Assembly (NCBI GenBank): GCA_002171575.2 | Contig: NHEI02000031.1 | Span: 33,092-69,545, forward strand | DNA: 36,454 nt | Direction of reading: 5' to 3' | Origin: Flavobacteriaceae bacterium TMED81 | Lineage (GTDB): Bacteria > Bacteroidota > Bacteroidia > Flavobacteriales > Flavobacteriaceae | Shown: positions 1 to 8,339 of the stretch, in pieces | Layout: each line of letters begins with the position of its first letter | Numbering within the stretch: the stretch's first letter is position 1 | Notes under the pieces: generated by a model | Seen by the model: the letters and a program-made list of their open reading frames with translations, nothing else | What the model was told of the DNA's origin: nothing | Databases searched by the model: none | Made by a program: the position numbers and the translations under genes

Positions 1-71
1 TATAATTCAATATCCATGCCACCACTTAGATTATTAAAAATTTTAATACATTTACAAAACCAAATCTGAAT

Positions 72-800
72 ATCAAGAAATATCTATTTATTACGCTTGT
101 GCTGACAAGCTCTATCATTTCTGCCCAATGGCAAGACGCAATTTCTGGAAACACAGTCCTCGATTCTCTTCCCCAAGAGGTTTCAAAATTTGATACGATT
201 GAATTCTTAGGTCCTTTTGAAATTACACTGCAAAAAGGAAATCGTCACAAGATCACAATCGCTGGAGAGTCCAATTTAATACCTCACGTCGAATTTGATG
301 TCAACAAAAACAAACTCGTTTTGCGAACATCTAACAACAAGCGACTTCACAGCAAAACAGGAAATCCTATACAAATTGCTTTGACAGCAAAAGAGTTATC
401 TGAAATATATGTTATCGGTTCGGGTAAGATTTCAAGCTCAAACTCTTTATTTTCAAAATATCTTCTGCTAGAACTCATCGGCTCTGGAGAAATACAAATC
501 CCTGTAAAAAGCCAAGCGGTTTCGGTGCATATCACTGGATCTGGGCATATTTCTCTAAATGGGAGCTGTAAAACCATAAAGGGGAAAATCATTGGGTCAG
601 GCCATCTTCACTCGGAGGAGCTAAAAACCGAAAACTCATTTTTACGTCTCACTGGATCAGGACAAGCAGACATCAATTGTTCCGACAAATTAAAAGCGAT
701 GATCGACGGAACGGCAGATATCGTTTATACAGGTAACCCCAAACGTGTTGAAATATCAACCTGGCTTGGTGGGGATAAATATATATTTTCAGACCGCTGA
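72..800 (+). CDS. DUF2807 / GIN-domain putative auto-transporter adhesin head-like exported protein; the track start (GTG at 99) probably truncates the signal peptide
   Basis: Repeated (I/L)(I/T)GSG(K/E/H/Q)(I/L) rungs typical of DUF2807. In-frame translation upstream of GTG99 reads IKKYLFITLVLTSSIISAQ, a signal peptide; no in-frame ATG before the stop at 27-29. Confidence 0.75.
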   Translation: MKKYLFITLVLTSSIISAQWQDAISGNTVLDSLPQEVSKFDTIEFLGPFEITLQKGNRHKITIAGESNLIPHVEFDVNKNKLVLRTSNNKRLHSKTGNPIQIALTAKELSEIYVIGSGKISSSNSLFSKYLLLELIGSGEIQIPVKSQAVSVHITGSGHISLNGSCKTIKGKIIGSGHLHSEELKTENSFLRLTGSGQADINCSDKLKAMIDGTADIVYTGNPKRVEISTWLGGDKYIFSDR

Positions 801-2102
801 TCTACGGTGGAGGCGAATCAGTAAAAAGGCGCCAATCAAGAAAAAAGAAAGAAAAAATAAAATTGAATTTCGCATCGATCCAGTGACTTGATCAATCGTG
901 CCAAATAGTAGCATCCCGAGTACAATTCCTGTCATTTGAGAGGTGCTGTATAAACTAAAAAAGGACGCAGTATCGTCGGTTTTTGGTATGTATTTGGAAT
1001 ATGTTGATCGGGCTAAAGACTGTATCCCGCCCATTGATAAGCCTACAAAGCCTGCTGCTATGTAAAATTGTATAGGTGTCCTAACAAAAAAAGCATACAA
1101 ACAAAGACTAACCCATATAAAGTTTAGGGCGATCAGCACTGGAAGGTTGCCAAATTTTTCTGAAAAACGAGCTGTTAGTATCGCACCGACAATCGCAATC
1201 AGTTGGATAATCATAATACTGACGATCAAACCAGTTTGTTTTTCGCTCATACTCCCCCAACTGACCTCTTGCTCACCAAAATAAGCCGCAATTAGCATGA
1301 CCGTCTGTACTGCCATACTGAATACAAAAAAAGCTCCGATATAGCTTTTTAAAATTGGATGATTTGAAAAACTCTTCCAAACTGAACGAAGCTCTCGATA
1401 TCCATTAAAAATGATGCTTTTCGTCAATGCATTGGATTTATTACCCTTTGGCAAAAATCGAAAGGCGATTTGACTAAAAAGTATCCACCACACCCCAACG
1501 CAGACAAAGGAATATTTCATGGCCTTAATCGACGCTTCCGTGGCACTGCCTTCAATTCCATACATACTGGGGTTGAGAACCATACTCAAATTGACGAGCA
1601 ACAACAACACGCTACCCACATAGCCCAATGAATAGCCCAACGCACTCGCTTTGTCCATCTGCTTGGGATGAGCAATATCTGGAAGATAGGAGTTGTAAAA
1701 CACCCAGCTCAGCCATGCACCAACAGAAGCGAAGAAATAACACAGTAAACCAATATAAATATTGTCAAGGTCAAACCAATACAAACCAACACAGGACAAC
1801 GCCCCAACATAGGTGTAGAATTGCATAAAAGACTTTTTGTTTCCTATATAGTCAGCAATTCCAGATAAAATAGGAGACAAAACCGCAACAACAGCAAAGG
1901 CAGCCGCCGTTGTGTAACTTATCAAAGCAGTGTTTTTTAAAGACTGCCCAAACAAATCAATATAAAGGTTATCGCCAAACAAAGAACCGTAATATATGGG
2001 GAATATGGTGGAAGTAATCACCAAAAAGTAAACAGAATTTGCCCAATCGTATGAAGCCCAAGCACGGATGAGTTTTTTACTTCCTTTTTGTAAATCGTCC
2101 AT
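789..2102 (-). CDS. MFS transporter, UMF1/Atg22-like family
   Basis: Multi-TM protein with RAWASYDWANSVYFLVITSTIFPIYY, typical of UMF1-type MFS. The track start at 2153 is a TTG; the first ATG (MDDLQKGSKKLIRAWASYDW) is at 2102. Confidence 0.85.
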   Translation of the reverse strand: MDDLQKGSKKLIRAWASYDWANSVYFLVITSTIFPIYYGSLFGDNLYIDLFGQSLKNTALISYTTAAAFAVVAVLSPILSGIADYIGNKKSFMQFYTYVGALSCVGLYWFDLDNIYIGLLCYFFASVGAWLSWVFYNSYLPDIAHPKQMDKASALGYSLGYVGSVLLLLVNLSMVLNPSMYGIEGSATEASIKAMKYSFVCVGVWWILFSQIAFRFLPKGNKSNALTKSIIFNGYRELRSVWKSFSNHPILKSYIGAFFVFSMAVQTVMLIAAYFGEQEVSWGSMSEKQTGLIVSIMIIQLIAIVGAILTARFSEKFGNLPVLIALNFIWVSLCLYAFFVRTPIQFYIAAGFVGLSMGGIQSLARSTYSKYIPKTDDTASFFSLYSTSQMTGIVLGMLLFGTIDQVTGSMRNSILFFLSFFLIGAFLLIRLHRRSAV

Positions 2103-2179
2103 AATTGGATTTAGTTGACCAAAATAGTGAAAATAATATGTTTGTTTTTTCAAATTGATTAACTTTATTTGCGTTTGCT

Positions 2180-3046
2180 ATGGAAAATAAGAAGAATACA
2201 AGTCCCTTATTGCGGATTCCTACTTGGATTCGGTTCGGAGTTTGGCTTTCACAACAACTGTCAACTTCCCTTGCAACTCAGTTCGCTTTATATCTATTTT
2301 TTCGACCCCAGCGTTTCAAAAGACCTGTTCGTGAACAAGAGATGCACCAGCACGCATTACAAACCAGTTGCTATGTTCCAGAGATTGATAAAGAAATTCA
2401 AGTATTTAGATTCACTGGAAAAGGAGCCAAGGTTCTGTTACTGCATGGCTGGAGTGGTCGAGGAACTCAACTCTTTGCCTTTGCAGATGAATTCAGAAAA
2501 TCAAATGCTGAAGTTGTCACATTTGATATGCCCGCCCATGGCCAATCCTTGGGGAATAAAACAAATATCGTTGAACTTGTCGCATGTATCAAAGAAGTCT
2601 ATGCAAAATATGGGCCTTTTGACCATGCGATCGCACACTCTATAGGCAGTATGGCATTACTTCGTGCTCTGCGAGATGGCATTCCGATGAAATCAGCAGC
2701 AATTATTAGTAGCGGAGATAAAATTCGAAATGTGTTTTATCGCTTTTCCGAACAACTTCAATTTTCTGATAAGGTCACCGAACAAATGATACAAACTGTA
2801 GAGAAGAAATTTGGCATGAACCTTGAAAGCTATTCATCTAGTATGAGTTTAGAACACCTAAAAATGCCGCTGCTAATTGTCCATGACAAAGACGATAAAG
2901 AGACCCCTTTTATTTATAGCAAAGACCTTCATGAAATTGCAAACAACTCTGAACTCTTATTGACAACAGGGCTTGGACATCATCGGATTCTGAGGGATTC
3001 TAAAACGGTACAACACATTGTTCAATTTATTAATCAACACCCATGA
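2180..3046 (+). CDS. alpha/beta hydrolase
   Basis: VLLLHGWSGRGTQ oxyanion-hole region, nucleophile region AHSIGSMA, C-terminal GLGHHRIL histidine. Confidence 0.85.
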   Translation: MENKKNTSPLLRIPTWIRFGVWLSQQLSTSLATQFALYLFFRPQRFKRPVREQEMHQHALQTSCYVPEIDKEIQVFRFTGKGAKVLLLHGWSGRGTQLFAFADEFRKSNAEVVTFDMPAHGQSLGNKTNIVELVACIKEVYAKYGPFDHAIAHSIGSMALLRALRDGIPMKSAAIISSGDKIRNVFYRFSEQLQFSDKVTEQMIQTVEKKFGMNLESYSSSMSLEHLKMPLLIVHDKDDKETPFIYSKDLHEIANNSELLLTTGLGHHRILRDSKTVQHIVQFINQHP

Positions 3047-3525
3047 AATCCATCCTATTTATTTTCACATGTATTTGCTGTTCTGTTTACAGTCAGAACC
3101 CAAAAACTCCCAATGCACCAGCACAAGACTTATCTTGCCAAAAGACAGATGCAGAATGGAAAGCCCAACTCGACGACAACACCTATTATGTATTGCGTGA
3201 AGCGGGTACCGAAAGACCCTTTTCTGGACTGTATAACAACCATTATGAGCAAGGTCTTTACAAATGTGCAGGTTGTGATGCGCCACTATATGTGTCAGAT
3301 CACAAGTACGATTCTGGAAGCGGCTGGCCTGCATTTGATAGAGCAGTAAAGGGAGCTGTTTCCTATCGAAAAGACAACAAACTCGGATATACAAGAATCG
3401 AGTTGATTTGCTCTAGTTGTGGCGGTCATTTGGGGCATATGTTCAGCGACGGTCCCCGACAAACCACAGGGCAAAGGCATTGTATCAATTCTGTTGCTTT
3501 ATCTTTTGTTTCTGACGATGAATAA
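3043..3525 (+). CDS. msrB: peptide-methionine (R)-S-oxide reductase MsrB, exported version
   Basis: N-terminal signal peptide/lipoprotein-like MKSILFIFTCICCSVYSQ; Zn motifs CAGC and CSSC; catalytic RHCINSVAL; GSGWPAF. Overlaps the upstream stop by 4 nt (ATGA). Confidence 0.9.
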   Translation: MKSILFIFTCICCSVYSQNPKTPNAPAQDLSCQKTDAEWKAQLDDNTYYVLREAGTERPFSGLYNNHYEQGLYKCAGCDAPLYVSDHKYDSGSGWPAFDRAVKGAVSYRKDNKLGYTRIELICSSCGGHLGHMFSDGPRQTTGQRHCINSVALSFVSDDE

Positions 3526-3910
3526 ATATCCTTGTCACAAATCGGAGCAAGACTGGAAAGAACAACTCGATGAGGAGTCCTATCGTATCTTAAGAGAAAA
3601 AGGAACGGAATATCCACATTCAGGAGTTTTTAACTTGCATTTTGAAGACGGTACCTATTTGTGTAAAGCTTGTAAAGAACCTCTTTTTGCCAGTAACGAT
3701 AAGTTTGAAAGCAATTGTGGATGGCCAAGATTTTCAGAAGCGATTGGTGGCAAAATACGTTATGAGCCTGACTATTCTCACGGAATGATCCGTGTTGAGA
3801 TTCTATGTAGCAATTGTGGGGGGCATCTTGGGCATGTATTTCCCGATGGTCCTACCCCATCTCAAAGAAGATATTGCGTAAACTCAGCAAGCTTGGATTT
3901 CAAATCATAG
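3518..3910 (+). CDS. msrB: peptide-methionine (R)-S-oxide reductase MsrB, cytoplasmic version
   Basis: Start ATG at 3518 (MNKYPCHKSEQDW) overlaps the first msrB stop (ATGAATAA). Zn motifs CKAC and CSNC; catalytic RYCVNSASL; SNCGWPRF. The track ORF start (3419) lies inside the upstream gene. Confidence 0.9.
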   Translation: MNKYPCHKSEQDWKEQLDEESYRILREKGTEYPHSGVFNLHFEDGTYLCKACKEPLFASNDKFESNCGWPRFSEAIGGKIRYEPDYSHGMIRVEILCSNCGGHLGHVFPDGPTPSQRRYCVNSASLDFKS

Positions 3911-3974
3911 GAATCCCATTTTTCCCTATTAAGTTAGTATTTCGTTTCGTATTTTCGCCAAATAAAATTTTGAC

Positions 3975-5366
3975 ATGAGTAAGTTTGATATTATTGTTTT
4001 GGGAAGTGGTCCTGGAGGGTATGTAACCGCAATTCGCGCATCTCAGTTGGGCTTTAAAACCGCTATTATTGAGAAGGAAAGCTTAGGCGGTGTTTGTCTA
4101 AACTGGGGATGCATTCCCACAAAAGCGCTTCTAAAATCTGCTCAGGTCTTTGAATATCTCAAACATGCAGATGACTATGGATTAACCATAGAAAACTATG
4201 ATAAAGATTTTGATGCGGTTGTCAATCGAAGTCGAAATGTTGCTGGAACAATGAGTAAAGGTGTCCAGTTTTTGATGAAGAAAAACAAAATTGAAGTCAT
4301 CATGGGCTACGGCACGCTCAAAGCCGGTAAAAAAGTAGCTGTTGCCAGTGAAGATGGTACCGAAACAGTATATGAAGCCGATAACATCATTATTGCAACT
4401 GGTGCACGTGCTCGAGAACTTCCGAGTCTTCCACAAGATGGGAAGAAAGTGATTGGCTATCGTGAAGCAATGACACTGCCCAAGCAGCCAAAAAAATTGA
4501 TTGTTGTAGGTTCAGGTGCGATCGGCGTCGAATTTGCATACTTCTACAACGCGATGGGAACAAATGTGACTCTTGTCGAATATATGCCGCGAATTATCCC
4601 TGTGGAGGATGAAGAAATTTCAAAACAAATGGAGCGAAGTTTCACGAAAAGCGGAATCAAAGTGATGACGAGTGCAGAAGTCACCAAAGTCGACACCAGT
4701 GGCAAAGGGGTTAAAGCAACCGTAAAAACTGACAAAGGAGAGGAAGTGCTAAGTGCAGATATTGTTTTGTCTGCTGTTGGGATCAAAACAAACATCGAAA
4801 ATATCGGATTAGAAGAGCTCGGTATTGCTACGGATCGAGATAAAATCATCGTAAACGATTTCTATCAAACCAACCTCCCTGGCTATTACGCCATTGGTGA
4901 TGTTACTTCTGGTCAAGCATTGGCTCATGTTGCCTCTGCTGAAGGCATACTGTGCGTTGAAAAAATTGCAGGCCAGCATGTAGAACCTATCGATTATAAC
5001 AATGTCCCAGGTTGTACCTACTGTTTTCCAGAAGTCGCTTCAGTCGGATATACAGAGGAGCAAGCCAAAGAAAAGGGATATGAAATTAAAGTTGGTAAAT
5101 TTCCTTTTACGGCATCTGGAAAAGCACAGGCCGGAGGACATACGGATGGTTTTGTGAAAGTTATTTTTGATGCCAAATACGGCGAATGGCTGGGTTGTCA
5201 CATGATTGGTGCTGGAGTAACGGATATGATTGCCGAAGCCGTCGTTGGGCGAAAGCTCGAAACCACAGGTCATGAAATCTTAAAAACAGTTCACCCCCAC
5301 CCGACCATGAGTGAAGCGGTAATGGAGGCAGTTGCTGCTGCTTATGACGAAGTGATCCATATTTAG
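3975..5366 (+). CDS. lpdA: dihydrolipoyl dehydrogenase (E3)
   Basis: GSGPGGYVTAIRASQLG FAD motif, GGVCLNWGCIPTKALL redox disulfide, VGSGAIGVEFA NAD motif, HPHPTMSEA C-terminus. Confidence 0.95.
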   Translation: MSKFDIIVLGSGPGGYVTAIRASQLGFKTAIIEKESLGGVCLNWGCIPTKALLKSAQVFEYLKHADDYGLTIENYDKDFDAVVNRSRNVAGTMSKGVQFLMKKNKIEVIMGYGTLKAGKKVAVASEDGTETVYEADNIIIATGARARELPSLPQDGKKVIGYREAMTLPKQPKKLIVVGSGAIGVEFAYFYNAMGTNVTLVEYMPRIIPVEDEEISKQMERSFTKSGIKVMTSAEVTKVDTSGKGVKATVKTDKGEEVLSADIVLSAVGIKTNIENIGLEELGIATDRDKIIVNDFYQTNLPGYYAIGDVTSGQALAHVASAEGILCVEKIAGQHVEPIDYNNVPGCTYCFPEVASVGYTEEQAKEKGYEIKVGKFPFTASGKAQAGGHTDGFVKVIFDAKYGEWLGCHMIGAGVTDMIAEAVVGRKLETTGHEILKTVHPHPTMSEAVMEAVAAAYDEVIHI

Positions 5367-5412
5367 GTCATAGCGTTTACAGTATCGTTTTATACTGGAA
5401 AAATCAAAAACC

Positions 5413-6270
5413 ATGGTAAAAAACGTTGTCATCACAGGAGTTTCATCAGGCATCGGTAGGGCCTCCCTTGATATTTTACACGCAAAAGGGTACCATATTT
5501 TTGGAAGTGTCAGGAATCAAGCTGATGCAGATCATCTTTCAAAAATCTACCCAGACCGATTTACCCCACTGCGATTCGATGTGCAAAACCATGATGAAGT
5601 TGTCAAAGCTTCAAAGGTTGTTTTTGAACAATGTGAAACTTTATCAGGATTAATTAACAACGCTGGTATTGCAATTCCGGGACCATTAGAACACCTTTCA
5701 GAAGAGCAATTTGAAAAGCAACTCGATGTCAATGTTAAATCCATACGTCGAATTACCAATCTTTTTCTCCCCCTACTTGGAGCCAAGCCCAATTCGAGCA
5801 AACCGCCTGGGCGCATCATCAATATCAGTTCTGTTTCAGGTCTGTTTAACTCTCCCTTTAACGGCGCATATAGTATTTCAAAGCATGCTTTGGAGAGTAT
5901 GACGGATATTTATCGCAGAGAACTTAGACAATACGGCATCAAAGTGATCGCGATAGAGCCTGGCCCAATCAAAACCGAAATATGGAAGAAGAATCTGAAC
6001 AAAATGGATGAGTTTAAAGATTCTGATTACTATGAAGTCCTTCAAAAAGCGGATAAAATCATAGAGAACGCCGAACGTAATGCCCTACCTGTAGAAAACG
6101 TTTCCAAATTAATTGCCAAGTGTTTGGTCGCAAAGAGGCCAAAGACACGATATATCGTCCACAAAGGCAAGTTTGTATTTCGATTAATGGCTTATTATTT
6201 TCCAGATAAGCTATCGGATTGGTTGGTACATAAAACCCTTAGCTCTACAAATCGGCACCGTCCGATTTAA
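5413..6270 (+). CDS. SDR family oxidoreductase
   Basis: TGVSSGIGRA cofactor motif, NNAG, S...YSISK catalytic motif. Confidence 0.9.
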   Translation: MVKNVVITGVSSGIGRASLDILHAKGYHIFGSVRNQADADHLSKIYPDRFTPLRFDVQNHDEVVKASKVVFEQCETLSGLINNAGIAIPGPLEHLSEEQFEKQLDVNVKSIRRITNLFLPLLGAKPNSSKPPGRIINISSVSGLFNSPFNGAYSISKHALESMTDIYRRELRQYGIKVIAIEPGPIKTEIWKKNLNKMDEFKDSDYYEVLQKADKIIENAERNALPVENVSKLIAKCLVAKRPKTRYIVHKGKFVFRLMAYYFPDKLSDWLVHKTLSSTNRHRPI

Positions 6271-6692
6271 GATTTCGGCAAAAAGCTTTCGATCGCCAAG
6301 CGATAAACGTCCAATCCGAATCCGAGGATTAACCCTTTTGCGTTTGGTGTTACAAATGAAGTATGGCGAAAATCCTCTCGGGAAAATGTATTCGATATAT
6401 GCACCTCAATAACAGGTGCTGCTATTGCTTTGATCGCATCTCCAATACCAACGGAAGTGTGGGTGTATGCCGCAGCATTTAAAATAATTCCATCAACGTC
6501 AAAGCCCACGCGCTGTAGCTCATTGATGAGCTCCCCCTCCACATTGGATTGATAGTAAGTCAAATTGATTTCTGGAAATAAGGACTTTAATTGATCGAAA
6601 TATTGATTAAAATCTTTGTTTCCATAGACCTCAGGTTCTCGTTTTCCCAACAGGTTGAGGTTTGGACCATTAAGAATCGCTATATTCATCAT
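6267..6692 (-). CDS. aroQ: type II 3-dehydroquinate dehydratase
   Basis: NIAILNGPNLNLLGKREPEVYG, IILNAAAYTHTSVGIGDAI, EVHISNTFSREDFRHTS. Confidence 0.95.
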   Translation of the reverse strand: MMNIAILNGPNLNLLGKREPEVYGNKDFNQYFDQLKSLFPEINLTYYQSNVEGELINELQRVGFDVDGIILNAAAYTHTSVGIGDAIKAIAAPVIEVHISNTFSREDFRHTSFVTPNAKGLILGFGLDVYRLAIESFLPKS

Positions 6693-6699
6693 AGGATTG

Positions 6700-6707
6700 C
6701 AAAAATA
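6700..6707 (-). promoter_or_regulatory. Putative -7 element TATTTTTG upstream of aroQ
   Basis: Minus strand TATTTTTG, 7 nt before the 6692 ATG. Confidence 0.45.
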
Positions 6708-6744
6708 GACATAAAGCCGTTGTAAATAAAATGTATCTTCGAAT

Positions 6745-7632
6745 ATGAACTGGAGTGAAGGTGTTCAAGCTTTTAAATCATACTTACTTCTCGAACGTGG
6801 GCTCTCTGAAAACACGGTGGTTAACTATGTGTATGACGTGCAAAAACTTGTTGCTTATTTTGAGACCAACAATATCGCAATTGGTCCGACCAAAGTTTCG
6901 TCTTCCGATTTGCTACAATTCATTTATAAAGCTGCCAAAGAAGTGAAGCCTTCGTCTCAGTCTCGCTTGCTTTCTGGTCTTCGGACATTTTTTGACTTCC
7001 TTATGGTTGAGGGTTTGCGGAGTAGCAATCCCGTCACTTTAGTTGAACCGCCTAAGATCGGGTCTATCCTACCAGTTACCTTATCCACGTCTGAAGTCGA
7101 AAAACTTCTCACGAGTTATGCTGAAGATCGACCCATAGACATCCGAAATACAGCCATACTCGAAATGCTATACTCATGCGGTTTGCGAGTCAGTGAGCTC
7201 GTTAATCTTCGTTGTTCGGATTTATTTTTTGACGAGGGTTTGATCAAAGTAGTTGGTAAGGGAAACAAAGAGCGATTTGTCCCCATTGGACGGATAGGTC
7301 AAGAGTCTGTTCGGCGATATTTATCGATACGGGCAGAAGGAAAAAAAGGATTTAGTGATATCTTGTTTCTAAACAACAGAGGAACAAAACTCACACGAAA
7401 TATGATTTTTATAATCGTCAGAAAAGGGGCAGAAAATGCTGGGGTCGAAAAAACCATTGGTCCACATAGTTTACGTCATTCGTTTGCAACGCATCTCGTT
7501 GAAAATGGTGCTGATATCAGCTCTGTACAACAAATGCTGGGTCATAGCAGTATCACAACAACTGAGAGGTATTTGCACATGAGTAAAAAGCATTTACAAC
7601 AGACGCTCGAAAAATTTCACCCACGTTCTTAG
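6745..7632 (+). CDS. xerD: tyrosine recombinase XerC/XerD family
   Basis: Catalytic residues in YSCGLRVSEL, HSLRHSFATHLVENGADISSVQQMLGHSSITTTERYLHMS. Confidence 0.92.
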   Translation: MNWSEGVQAFKSYLLLERGLSENTVVNYVYDVQKLVAYFETNNIAIGPTKVSSSDLLQFIYKAAKEVKPSSQSRLLSGLRTFFDFLMVEGLRSSNPVTLVEPPKIGSILPVTLSTSEVEKLLTSYAEDRPIDIRNTAILEMLYSCGLRVSELVNLRCSDLFFDEGLIKVVGKGNKERFVPIGRIGQESVRRYLSIRAEGKKGFSDILFLNNRGTKLTRNMIFIIVRKGAENAGVEKTIGPHSLRHSFATHLVENGADISSVQQMLGHSSITTTERYLHMSKKHLQQTLEKFHPRS

Positions 7633-8330
7633 CTCGTGATCAAGCGGAAACCCTCTCCGTGAATATTTGCAATTTCAACTGAAGTGTCTTGGCGAAGATA
7701 CTTGCGTAACTTAGCAATGTATACATCCATGCTTCTGGAAGTAAAGTAATTATCATCATTCCAGATTTCTTCCAGTGCTTTGTTGCGAGACAACAAGTCG
7801 TTTTGGGTTTCAACCAACATGAGTAGTAGTTGATTTTCTTTTGGTGAGAGGTTTGTTGGTGTATCCTTCTTGTATGTGAGCGTTCGCAGACGAGGATTAA
7901 AAATAAAGTCCCCAATGACAATTCGAGATTTGGGTTTGGATTTTTGTACACTTTTTTCGGCACGTTGAATCAAGACTTCTAATTTTTTCAGGAGGATTTC
8001 TGCGTCGAAAGGTTTTGTCAAATAGTCATCGGCACCTATTTTATATCCCTTCAACACATCCTCTTTCATGGACTTTGCAGTCAAAAAAACAATGGGTGTG
8101 GTTTTGTCTTTTGATCGAATTTCTTTGGCCAGGGTGAAACCATCTTTGTAGGGCATCATCACATCTAAAATACAGATGTCAAATTCATTTTTTTTAAATT
8201 TTTCAAAGCCCTCAAGTCCATTCCGTGCCAGCACGACTTTATAGCCATTTAACTGAAGATAGTCTCTTAAAACCGTTCCAAAGTTAACATCATCTTCGAC
8301 CAATAATATCTGCTTGTTCTTCGAAATCAT
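7629..8330 (-). CDS. OmpR-family response regulator (RprY-like)
   Basis: Receiver domain (LLVEDD, ILDVMMPYKDGF, FLTAK, GADDYLTKPF) plus winged-helix C-terminus; directly follows a histidine kinase gene. Confidence 0.9.
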   Translation of the reverse strand: MISKNKQILLVEDDVNFGTVLRDYLQLNGYKVVLARNGLEGFEKFKKNEFDICILDVMMPYKDGFTLAKEIRSKDKTTPIVFLTAKSMKEDVLKGYKIGADDYLTKPFDAEILLKKLEVLIQRAEKSVQKSKPKSRIVIGDFIFNPRLRTLTYKKDTPTNLSPKENQLLLMLVETQNDLLSRNKALEEIWNDDNYFTSRSMDVYIAKLRKYLRQDTSVEIANIHGEGFRLITS

Positions 8331-8339
8331 TTGATTCGT

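Noticed and set aside
2169-2645. 158-aa plus-strand ORF overlapping the alpha/beta hydrolase
   Set aside because: Alternate frame of the hydrolase gene; the hydrolase frame has clear catalytic motifs.
5380-5397. CAGTAT-cgtttt-ATACTG hairpin after lpdA as a terminator
   Set aside because: Only a 6-bp AT-rich stem with no U-tract; too weak to call.
6745-7632. Tyrosine recombinase as an integrase of a mobile element
   Set aside because: Matches housekeeping XerC/D in length and motifs; no tRNA, att repeats, phage or conjugation genes nearby.
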